11,733 nt of DNA from an uncultured Cellulosilyticum sp. GTDB taxonomy: Bacteria; Bacillota; Clostridia; Lachnospirales; Cellulosilyticaceae. Each line of letters begins with the position of its first letter. The first letter of the stretch is position 1. The stretch spans positions 1 through 11,733 of the forward strand of contig CAKVCL010000054.1 in assembly GCA_934725855.1 (NCBI GenBank), read 5' to 3'. The position numbers and the translations under genes are program-made. Under the pieces are notes generated by a model. That model did not search any database. It was not told the DNA's origin and saw nothing but the letters and a program-made list of their open reading frames with translations. Positions 1 through 6,599 of the stretch are shown piece by piece.

Positions 1-67
1 ATAGGCTTAGGCTGTAAGTGTAGTAATACATTAAGGTACTAAGTACTAATGGTTCGAGGGTTTGACC
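1..67 (+). rRNA. 23S ribosomal RNA, 3' end (partial)
   Basis: This is the last part of a large-subunit rRNA gene, running in from the left edge. It aligns by eye with the E. coli 23S 3' end: GTAAG.G.AG..AT.C.TT.AG, then GTACTAAT followed by a GGTTCGAGGG helix and the terminal TTTGACC. That terminal stretch normally pairs with the 23S 5' end. The mature end is placed near 67 by analogy and could be off by a few bases. No 5S gene follows, which is unusual for a bacterial rrn operon. Confidence 0.93.
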
Positions 68-73
68 TAGTAA

Positions 74-106
74 ATGAACTAAAGTTCACAATGGACTAAA
101 GTCCAT
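74..106 (+). repeat. Two tandem hairpins after the 23S gene
   Basis: Two consecutive inverted repeats share an identical TAAA loop. The first is TGAAC-TAAA-GTTCA (75-88). The second is ATGGAC-TAAA-GTCCAT (91-106), one base pair longer. They lie immediately downstream of the mature 23S end, so they would form in the precursor transcript. A role in 3' processing of pre-23S RNA is an inference from position only. Neither has a U-tract, so they are not terminators. Confidence 0.6.
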
Positions 107-152
107 ACGGTTAAGCAAGCTTATGTAGTATTTGTTTTTCAGAGTATAAGAG

Positions 153-186
153 AGGACTAGAGAAATCTAGTCCTTTTTGTTTTTAT
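153..186 (+). terminator. Rho-independent terminator of the left rRNA operon
   Basis: A perfect 9-bp stem, AGGACTAGA (153-161) and TCTAGTCCT (166-174), is capped by a GAAA tetraloop and followed by TTTTTGTTTTT. It sits about 85 nt beyond the 23S end, with no 5S gene in between. It closes the ribosomal operon. Confidence 0.93.
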
Positions 187-235
187 ACTTAATGAGTTAT
201 ATATGAACAAACAATTTTAGAGAATTTTTTAAGAC

Positions 236-290
236 GAAGAGTTGTGGTATGAACTGATAAAATTAACTTATGCCACAGCTCCTTCTTTTT
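236..290 (+). terminator. Long terminator-like hairpin between rrn and pepF
   Basis: GAAG plus AGTTGTGGTAT (236-250) pairs with ATGCCACAGCT plus CTTC (270-285), using two G.U pairs and one bulged C at 281. A 19-nt loop separates the arms and TTTTT follows at 286-290. It may be a back-up terminator for the rRNA operon. It could also be an attenuator if a promoter lies between 187 and 235, but no such promoter is evident and no second, competing fold was found. Confidence 0.6.
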
Positions 291-316
291 ACATTCAAAT
301 ATAAGTGTTATAGTAT
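288..316 (+). promoter_or_regulatory. Weak candidate promoter for the pepF unit
   Basis: TTTACA (288-293) and TAGTAT (311-316) are separated by 17 bp. The -10 matches the consensus at only four of six positions, and the -35 overlaps the U-tract of the preceding hairpin. It is the best candidate between the terminators and the gene, but in AT-rich DNA such a match is easily accidental. Confidence 0.3.
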
Positions 317-394
317 AAATACAGAACATTTCTGTAAAATAAGATGAGATGATATCAATTTCATAAAGATATTAGGGGAAAGGAATTATAAATT

Positions 395-2200
395 ATGGCA
401 AAAGAATTAGTATTTAGAAAAGATGTACCTATAGAAATAACATGGGATTTAACGAGCATTTATAAAACTAAGCTAGAGATGGATAAAGATATAGAGTTTA
501 TAAAGAACTTAAGAGATGAAATACTTAATACCTATAAAGGCAAGTTAAACACACCAACTCAGATTAATGAGTGTCTAGATCAACTTAGAAAGTTAAATGA
601 GCAGGCTGTTTTAGTGTGCAATTATACAGAATTGGCAGTGTCTGTAGATTATTATAATGTTGAGGATCAAGAAGCTTATGGAAGCGTGAATAGAACGATT
701 TCAGAAGTTTTTAGTGATTTAAGTTTTATTGAAAGTGAAATTTCAGAGCAGAAAGAGGAAGTCATTAATCAGGCTATAGAATTAACTCAAAAAAATAAAG
801 GTTATTTACAAGATATTTTAAGAAATAAACCTCATAGACTTCAACCAGAAACAGAAAAAGTATTAACGGCTATTTCTCAAACAACAGAGGCGCCTTATGA
901 GATTTATAATGCATCTAAATTAGCAGATATGCAATTTGATTCATTTATAGTAGAGGGAAAGAAGTACCCATTAGGTTATTCTTTATTTGAAGATGATTAT
1001 GAGTATGATTCAAGAACTAATGTTAGACGTGCTGCTTTTGAAAACTTTTCTAAGAAAATCAAGGAGTATGAAAATGTTACAGCTGCAGCCTATAATACAA
1101 AGGTTCAACATGAAAAAGTGATGTCTAAGCTAAGAGGATTTGATTCTGTATTTGACAGTTTACTTTTTCCACAGAAAGTAGATAGAGCCCTATATGATAG
1201 GCAAATTGATTTGATTATGAAGTACTTAGCACCTCATATGAGAAAGTATGCTAGGCTAATAAAGAAGATTCATAAGTTAGATCATATGACATTTGCAGAT
1301 TTAAAATTACCTATTGATATAGAATATGATCCAAAGGTAAGTATTGAAGAGTCAAAGAAATATATTAAAGAAGGATTATCTATACTCGGAAAAGACTATG
1401 TGGAAATGGTTGAAGCAGCTTATAAAGAACGCTGGATAGACTTTGCTCAAAATAAAGGCAAGTCCACAGGAGGTTTCTGTGCAAGTCCATATGGGAAGAA
1501 TTCATTTATTTTACTAAGTTGGAATGAAAAAATGTCAGATGTATTTACTTTAGCTCACGAATTAGGACATGCTGGGCACTTTAAAGCTTGTAATGCAGCA
1601 CAATCCATTTTTGATACAGAAGTATCTACTTATTTTGTAGAAGCACCATCAACGATGAATGAATTAATTATGGCTCATTATTTATTAAATACAAATAAGG
1701 ATAAACGTTTTCGTAGATGGGTATTATCCTGCATGATAACCAATACATACTATCATAACTTCGTAACACATTTAATTGAAGCGGCTTATCAAAGAGAAGT
1801 ATATAAAATTGTAGATGCTGGAGGCAGTGTTCAAGCAGACAAGCTTAGTGAAATTATGAAAGATACCTTACAAAAGTTTTGGGGAGAAGATGTAGATATG
1901 ATCGAAGGAGCAGAACTTACATGGATGCGTCAACCCCATTATTACATGGGATTATATTCTTATACCTATAGTGCAGGACTTACTATTGCAACACAAATGT
2001 GCAAACGCATTGAAAAAGAAGGTGAGCCTGCCATTAGAGATTGGATGAAAGTATTAGAAGCAGGTAGCACTAAAGCACCAGTAGAACTTGCAAAGATGGC
2101 AGGAATTGATATTACAACAGATGAAGCGCTTATGGATACTATTGATACAATTGGTGCTATGATAGATGAGATTTGTGAACTAACACAGTTAATAGGTTAA
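395..2200 (+). CDS. pepF: Oligoendopeptidase F (M3 family zinc metallopeptidase)
   Basis: A 601-residue cytoplasmic peptidase of family M3, the usual length for PepF. It would cleave short oligopeptides, typically after uptake or during protein turnover. The zinc-binding HELGH motif is at residues 388-392 inside TLAHELGHAGHF, with E389 as the catalytic base. The third metal ligand is expected at E416 in the conserved EAPSTMNE segment, 28 residues after H388, close to the spacing in thimet oligopeptidase. The PepF N-terminal domain occupies about residues 115-185 and the catalytic fold about 205-585. The later HYYMGLYSYTYSAGL segment is also typical of the family. There is no signal peptide. 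The ATG at 395 has AGGGG and AAAGG upstream (374-383), with somewhat long spacing. The next gene begins 32 bp after the stop, which suggests co-transcription. Nothing looks broken. Confidence 0.95.
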   Translation: MAKELVFRKDVPIEITWDLTSIYKTKLEMDKDIEFIKNLRDEILNTYKGKLNTPTQINECLDQLRKLNEQAVLVCNYTELAVSVDYYNVEDQEAYGSVNRTISEVFSDLSFIESEISEQKEEVINQAIELTQKNKGYLQDILRNKPHRLQPETEKVLTAISQTTEAPYEIYNASKLADMQFDSFIVEGKKYPLGYSLFEDDYEYDSRTNVRRAAFENFSKKIKEYENVTAAAYNTKVQHEKVMSKLRGFDSVFDSLLFPQKVDRALYDRQIDLIMKYLAPHMRKYARLIKKIHKLDHMTFADLKLPIDIEYDPKVSIEESKKYIKEGLSILGKDYVEMVEAAYKERWIDFAQNKGKSTGGFCASPYGKNSFILLSWNEKMSDVFTLAHELGHAGHFKACNAAQSIFDTEVSTYFVEAPSTMNELIMAHYLLNTNKDKRFRRWVLSCMITNTYYHNFVTHLIEAAYQREVYKIVDAGGSVQADKLSEIMKDTLQKFWGEDVDMIEGAELTWMRQPHYYMGLYSYTYSAGLTIATQMCKRIEKEGEPAIRDWMKVLEAGSTKAPVELAKMAGIDITTDEALMDTIDTIGAMIDEICELTQLIG

Positions 2201-2232
2201 TCAAAATTATAGATTTTAACGGGGAGAAAATA

Positions 2233-3696
2233 ATGGGAAAGAAAATAAAGATCATATTAGGGGCCATCCTGACAATCGCATTATGTTGTGGGCAATTATT
2301 TGCGTTAAACAATCTAGTGCAAAGGAAGTCTAGTGATTTTAAATATCATCCATTTTTTGAGGAGAAGCAAAATTTTGACGTGTTATTTATGGGGACAAGT
2401 CATGTACTGAGTGGCATATGTCCTATGGAATTATGGAATGATTATGGGATTGTATCTTATAATATGGGTGGCAACGGAAACGAAATGGCAACTACCTATT
2501 GGGTACTTAAAAACGCACTAGATTATACAACCCCTCAATTAGTCGTTATAGATTGCTTAAAGCTTGGAAGTGATAAGAAGATTGCGGACAATAAGGAGTA
2601 TGTTCACTATTCATTTGATGCTTTTCCTATTACAAATAATAAGAAAGAAGCTATCAATGATTTATTTCCAGAGGAAAATAGACAAGAAATGCTAGTAGAT
2701 TTCTCAACATATCATACAAGATGGAATGATTTAGATGAGGAAGATATTAATCTCGTCTATACCAAAGAAAAAGGGGCTGAGACAAAAATAGGGGTTGCTG
2801 TTCCTAAGAAGCCTATATGGCTTAAAAATAAAGAAAAGACACAGGATTATACTCTAGGAGCTGTCTATTTATGTAAGATGATAGAAGAATGCCAGCAAAG
2901 AGATATAAAAGTACTTTTAACTTATTTGCCATTTCCACCAGCTATGTATCATCAGAAGGATGCTAATTTAGCTGAGGATATCGCAAATGAATACGGCGTG
3001 GAATACATAAACTTCTTAAATGATAAGGAGATTATTAACTTTGACACAGATTGCTTTGATCCAGATTCACATTTGAATTATTCAGGAGCAAGAAAAGTAA
3101 CTGCTTACCTAGGAAAACATATAACTAAAAAATATGGTATTCAAGATAGAAGGCAGGATGAAAATTATGGAAGTTGGAATAAAGACTATGAAAACTATAT
3201 GGCTTTTAAATTTGATAGATTAAAGAAGCAAGAATCCCTAGATAATAGCTTAATGCTTCTATCTGATACAGAAATGAATAGTTGTATTTATATAAAGGGA
3301 AAATCAGGGGTTTTACAAGATAAACGTATGGTAGAGCTTATAAAGAATGTAGCAGGCAATAAAAGATTGCCCAAGTTAGAACGAGCCATTGTACAAGACA
3401 AAGATTACTTCCTAGTGGTGGATAATGGTACAGATACTATATTAGAGAGTATTGGTGACAAATTAAATGGCTATACATCATTTGGAGAAGTGACTTATAT
3501 GCCGAGTGAAATGCAAAACTTACAGTTAACTATTAATGGTCAAGATAGTAACTACATTGAGAATGAAGATAGTATGGATGTGAAGATTATTACTGCAAGT
3601 AGTTTAACGAATCAAATAGAATATATAGCAGCATTTAGTAAAAAGGGTACCGATAAGAATAAAAACTTAGTTTTAAAAAAACAAAATGATAAGTAG
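2233..3696 (+). CDS. Membrane-anchored SGNH-hydrolase-like protein
   Basis: A 487-residue protein with a short basic N-terminus and a hydrophobic segment at about residues 6-25, so it is probably exported and either anchored or cleaved. The next part resembles the SGNH/GDSL superfamily as seen in DltD- and AlgX-like surface acyl-transfer proteins. FMGTSHV gives a candidate nucleophile S56, YNMGGNGNE supplies block II/III-like Gly and Asn, and FDPDSHLNYSGA gives a candidate acid/base pair D276 or D278 with H280. By analogy it may add or remove acyl groups on a cell-surface polymer, but the substrate is not shown by the sequence. Residues from about 305 to 487 form a second region I do not recognise. 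The start is set by GGGGAG at 2221-2226, 6 nt before the ATG. It lies between pepF and the dehydrogenase with short gaps (32 and 24 bp), implying one transcript. Confidence 0.8.
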   Translation: MGKKIKIILGAILTIALCCGQLFALNNLVQRKSSDFKYHPFFEEKQNFDVLFMGTSHVLSGICPMELWNDYGIVSYNMGGNGNEMATTYWVLKNALDYTTPQLVVIDCLKLGSDKKIADNKEYVHYSFDAFPITNNKKEAINDLFPEENRQEMLVDFSTYHTRWNDLDEEDINLVYTKEKGAETKIGVAVPKKPIWLKNKEKTQDYTLGAVYLCKMIEECQQRDIKVLLTYLPFPPAMYHQKDANLAEDIANEYGVEYINFLNDKEIINFDTDCFDPDSHLNYSGARKVTAYLGKHITKKYGIQDRRQDENYGSWNKDYENYMAFKFDRLKKQESLDNSLMLLSDTEMNSCIYIKGKSGVLQDKRMVELIKNVAGNKRLPKLERAIVQDKDYFLVVDNGTDTILESIGDKLNGYTSFGEVTYMPSEMQNLQLTINGQDSNYIENEDSMDVKIITASSLTNQIEYIAAFSKKGTDKNKNLVLKKQNDK

Positions 3697-3720
3697 TTTG
3701 AATTGAAAGAGGAATATAGA

Positions 3721-4824
3721 ATGAAAATGAATTTTTTTATGCCAACAAAAGTAATAATGGAAGATAATTGTGTGCAAAATCACGCAGAGGAATTTGTTAA
3801 ACTAGGTAAGAAGGCAATGCTTGTTACAGGAAGGAATTCTGCGAAGAAAAATGGTGCGCAAGATGATGTAGTTGCTGCACTTACAGCTCAAAATATAGAG
3901 TATGTAGTATTTGATAAAGTAATGAGTAACCCTACTATAAAATGTGTTTATGAAGGAGCAGAGTTTGCAAAAGCTAATGGAGTAGATTTAATCATTGCTA
4001 TTGGTGGGGGTTCTCCTATGGATGCTGCTAAAGCAATTAGTTTATTAGCAGCACAAGACATCAAAGAGGAAAATTTATTTAGCCATAATTATGGGAAAGC
4101 CATTATTCCTATGATTCATATTCCAACTACAGCTGGAACAGGTTCAGAGGTAACGCCATATGCCATTTTAACGAATGATGCTAAAGAAACTAAAACAAGT
4201 ATAGGGGCTCCAATTTTATTTCCATCTGTAGCATTATGTGATCCTAAATATATGATGAGCTTAAGTCAGGCAACCACTATTAATACGGCTATTGATGCTT
4301 TATCTCATTCTGTAGAAGGAATGCTTTCAGTAAAAGCAAATCCAGCAACTAACGTATTAGCTATGGAAAGTATTAGATGTATTAGTGAATGCTTTGATGC
4401 ACTTAAGAACGGTAAGCTTTCATTAGGGGAAAGAGGAAGATTACTTTATGCTTCTACATTAGGTGGAATGGTTATTTCACATACTGGCACAACTGCTGTA
4501 CATTCAATGGGATATGGACTTACTTATTTTAAAGATATTGACCATGGTAGAGCAAATGGTTTATTACTTGCAGAGTTTATCAAAGTGATTGAACCTGATA
4601 TGAAGGAAGTCGTTCAAAATATCTTAAGTAGTATGAAACTAAGTAGTGTGGATGAGCTTAAAATATGGCTTGCTGATTTACTAGGAGAAAAAGAAGTCAT
4701 TACAAAAGAAGAAATTCAAAAATTTGCTTCTATAGCCATTAAAGCTAAAAATATTGCCAACTGTCCTGTAAAAGTTACACAGGAGCAATTAATAGAAATT
4801 TATACAAAATCAATGTTAGATTGA
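3721..4824 (+). CDS. Iron-containing (group III) alcohol dehydrogenase
   Basis: A soluble NAD(P)-dependent alcohol dehydrogenase of the FucO/AdhB/butanol dehydrogenase type, interconverting an alcohol and an aldehyde or ketone. Numbered from the ATG at 3721 it has 367 residues. The nucleotide-binding GGGSPMDAAK starts at residue 95, and TTAGTGSEVTP follows. The four metal ligands fit the family exactly: D192 and H196 in IDALSH, H261 in VHSMGYGL and H275 in IDHGRANG, the last two 14 apart as in FucO. A TTG at 3703 would add six residues, but AAAGAGG (3707-3713) lies inside that extension and is well spaced for the ATG at 3721, so I take the ATG. Substrate (ethanol, butanol, a diol or another) cannot be read from the sequence. 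It is the last gene of the unit that starts at pepF, and a strong terminator follows at 4914. Confidence 0.93.
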   Translation: MKMNFFMPTKVIMEDNCVQNHAEEFVKLGKKAMLVTGRNSAKKNGAQDDVVAALTAQNIEYVVFDKVMSNPTIKCVYEGAEFAKANGVDLIIAIGGGSPMDAAKAISLLAAQDIKEENLFSHNYGKAIIPMIHIPTTAGTGSEVTPYAILTNDAKETKTSIGAPILFPSVALCDPKYMMSLSQATTINTAIDALSHSVEGMLSVKANPATNVLAMESIRCISECFDALKNGKLSLGERGRLLYASTLGGMVISHTGTTAVHSMGYGLTYFKDIDHGRANGLLLAEFIKVIEPDMKEVVQNILSSMKLSSVDELKIWLADLLGEKEVITKEEIQKFASIAIKAKNIANCPVKVTQEQLIEIYTKSMLD

Positions 4825-4913
4825 GGATAAAATAAAGAACCGTTATTGAGATAATCAAAGTTTAATTAGAGCTTAAAAGTAGTAATAAATATAGTAGTAA
4901 ACAGACATAGAAG

Positions 4914-4954
4914 GCTATGGAATTTCAATCAAAAATTCCATAGCTTTTTTGTTT
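4914..4954 (+). terminator. Rho-independent terminator of the pepF-SGNH-ADH unit
   Basis: A perfect 12-bp stem, GCTATGGAATTT (4914-4925) and AAATTCCATAGC (4933-4944), with a 7-nt loop, is followed by TTTTTTGTTT. It is 90 nt beyond the dehydrogenase stop codon and separates that unit from the methyltransferase gene. Confidence 0.93.
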
Positions 4955-4991
4955 ATGTAAAGAGATAAAAGATTAAAATTAATTATTTTTA

Positions 4992-5020
4992 TTGACAAGT
5001 GAGTGAATGCTCGCTAAATA
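4992..5020 (+). promoter_or_regulatory. Promoter of the RNA methyltransferase gene
   Basis: A perfect -35 box TTGACA (4992-4997) is followed after exactly 17 bp by TAAATA (5015-5020), a weak -10. The next bases are TATAAAT, so the true -10 may be slightly further down. The spacer is almost entirely occupied by the imperfect palindrome listed separately. The distance to the ATG at 5094 leaves a leader of about 65 nt. Confidence 0.65.
4998..5015. promoter_or_regulatory. Candidate operator palindrome inside the promoter
   Basis: AGTGAG (4999-5004 core) and CTCGCT (5010-5015) form inverted arms with one mismatch around TGAATG, directly between the -35 and -10 boxes. A dyad of this type with GAG/CTC arms, placed in a promoter spacer, is what operators of TetR/AcrR-type repressors often look like. 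No TetR-family gene is present in the window, so the cognate protein, if any, would be encoded elsewhere. The call rests on position and symmetry only. Confidence 0.4.
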
Positions 5021-5048
5021 TATAAATGAGTGTATTGAATGGAGATAA

Positions 5049-5066
5049 ATGTATAGACTAAAATAA
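5049..5066 (+). other. Possible five-codon leader ORF (MYRLK)
   Basis: ATG at 5049 is preceded by GGAG at 5041-5044, a better ribosome-binding site than the one in front of the main gene, and reads five codons to TAA. It ends 27 nt before the ATG at 5094, which has only a weak GGA (5081-5083) upstream. It could be a translated upstream ORF affecting initiation at the main gene, or chance. Confidence 0.25.
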
Positions 5067-5093
5067 TATAGAATAGAAATGGATTGAATATAA

Positions 5094-6581
5094 ATGCTAA
5101 GAGAAAAGTATGAGCAGATTGTTAATGGAATAGATGTAAGGAAGAATTTGATTGATATAAAGAAAGAACTAAAACAAGATAACAATAGAATGGCACTTTT
5201 ATATTATATGGCAGGAGATTATAAGGTTCTATATAAGTTATTAGAAGATGAAGATGCCAAGGTAAGAAAGAATGTAGCACTTATCATGGGAGAACTGGCT
5301 GTTCCAGAATTTATGGATGCACTTTATAAGGCTTACCTAAATGAAGAAAAACTATTTGTAAAAGCAGATTATTTAACAGCAATCAGGCACTTTGATTATA
5401 GAGCACTTATTCATGAACTGAAAGAAAGATTAGATTTCATTGTAAATAATACATTTGAAGAAACTAGCATGAAGCATATTAATGAGGAAAAGAAAATCCT
5501 TACGAATATGATTTTAGATATAGAAGGCATTAAGAAGCACAAATTCATTGGATATAATGAGCTGTCAGATTTAATTTTACTGACGAATAGAGACCATAGA
5601 GAAATAACATTAGAGGCTATTTCAAATGGGCAAGCTAAAGTGTTTAATGCTGGTGTAGTAGCTAGAACAAGAGACTTAAGAGAAATATTAAATATTAGAA
5701 CCTATTCAGAAATGCTATTTAGGCTAAAAAATGTAAACACTGTAGAGTGTAACGTAGAAGAAGTAGCTAAGGCATTATTAAAGGGTGGACTTTTAGAATT
5801 TCTTAAAGTAAGGCATGAGGGAAAGGCACCATTTTATTTTAGATTAGAGATTAAATCTAAAATGGCACTTAGTCAAAAGAGCCAATTTGCTAAGAAGTTG
5901 GCAGAGTGCATAGAAAATGAATCTGACCGTATGTTAGTTAATTCTACTTCAAATTATGAAGTAGAACTTCGACTCATTGAAAATAAAGAGGGGGCATTTA
6001 ATGTACTCATTAAACTTTATTCAATACCAGATGAACGCTTTAGCTATAGAAAACATGCAGTAGCAGCTAGTATTCAACCCGTTCAAGCGGCACTAATAGC
6101 AAAACTGTCTGAGCCTTATTTAAAAGAAGGCGCACAAGTTTTAGATCCTTTTTGTGGGGTAGGAACCATGCTTATTGAGCGTAATAAGTTAGTTTCAGCC
6201 AATCCAATGTATGGGATTGATATTTTTGGAGAAGCCATTGATAAAGGAATTGAAAATAGCAGAAGAGATCATACTGTGATTAACTTTATCAATCGTGATT
6301 TCTTTGATTTTAAGCATGATTATCTATTTGATGAGATTTTTACCAACATGCCAACTCGTGGTGGAAGAAAAACTGAAGAAGAGATGAGACTGCTTTATAA
6401 TAATTTCTTTAAAAAAGCAATAACTGTACTCAAAGATGACGCAGTTATTATTATGTATACGAGAGATAGAGAACTTGTACTTAGAGGCATTATGCAAAGT
6501 AAGGCTTATTCTGTAGAAAGGTGCTATCCAATCTCTAAAAAAGAGGGGGCATACCTTTATATTATTAAAGTTAAACAATAA
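5094..6581 (+). CDS. HEAT-like plus THUMP-type RNA methyltransferase fusion
   Basis: A 495-residue cytoplasmic protein. Residues about 25-115 are amphipathic helices resembling HEAT repeats (LLEDEDAKVRKNVALIMGEL). Residues about 155-215 (DLILLTNRDHREITLEAI) fit the N-terminal ferredoxin-like domain and about 215-325 the THUMP domain of the Trm14/TrmN/RlmL group, ending in the RFSYRKHA...IQPVQAALIA linker. Residues about 335-495 are a Rossmann methyltransferase: SAM motif I DPFCGVGT is at 351-358, an acidic IDIF strand follows, and the catalytic motif IV is TNMPTRGG, with N418 and P420. By family it should methylate a guanosine (N2) in tRNA or rRNA. Motif IV is usually N-x-P-[FY], so threonine at the aromatic position is atypical. 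The ATG at 5094 directly follows an in-frame TAA, so this is the earliest start. The gene converges with the AraC gene, 18 bp between stops, with no clear terminator. Confidence 0.8.
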   Translation: MLREKYEQIVNGIDVRKNLIDIKKELKQDNNRMALLYYMAGDYKVLYKLLEDEDAKVRKNVALIMGELAVPEFMDALYKAYLNEEKLFVKADYLTAIRHFDYRALIHELKERLDFIVNNTFEETSMKHINEEKKILTNMILDIEGIKKHKFIGYNELSDLILLTNRDHREITLEAISNGQAKVFNAGVVARTRDLREILNIRTYSEMLFRLKNVNTVECNVEEVAKALLKGGLLEFLKVRHEGKAPFYFRLEIKSKMALSQKSQFAKKLAECIENESDRMLVNSTSNYEVELRLIENKEGAFNVLIKLYSIPDERFSYRKHAVAASIQPVQAALIAKLSEPYLKEGAQVLDPFCGVGTMLIERNKLVSANPMYGIDIFGEAIDKGIENSRRDHTVINFINRDFFDFKHDYLFDEIFTNMPTRGGRKTEEEMRLLYNNFFKKAITVLKDDAVIIMYTRDRELVLRGIMQSKAYSVERCYPISKKEGAYLYIIKVKQ

Positions 6582-6599
6582 TGTTAAAAATCTAGAAAA

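Larger units (their letters stand above)
68..394. other. rRNA trailer and intergenic region, no gene
   Basis: This 327-bp stretch between the 23S end and the first protein gene holds, in order, two tandem small hairpins (75-106), a perfect rho-independent terminator (153-186), a second long terminator-like hairpin (236-290) and a weak candidate promoter (288-316). I looked for a 5S rRNA (about 117 nt with its conserved loops) and for tRNA cloverleaves and saw neither. No open frame of useful length with a ribosome-binding site is visible here. Confidence 0.75.

Noticed and set aside
68..187. Hidden 5S rRNA or tRNA after the 23S gene
   Set aside because: No 5S conserved loops and no cloverleaf or TTCGANTC-type T-loop could be found in the space available before the terminator.
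3703..3720. TTG start giving six extra residues to the alcohol dehydrogenase
   Set aside because: The ribosome-binding site AAAGAGG lies inside the extension and is correctly spaced for the ATG at 3721.
4979..5185. Open frame of 68 codons on the minus strand
   Set aside because: It overlaps the promoter and start of the methyltransferase gene, is low-complexity (rich in Ser, Ile, Tyr) as expected of reversed AT-rich DNA, and has no supporting family.
6324..6578. Open frame of 84 codons on the minus strand
   Set aside because: It lies wholly antisense to the conserved methyltransferase domain and resembles no known protein.
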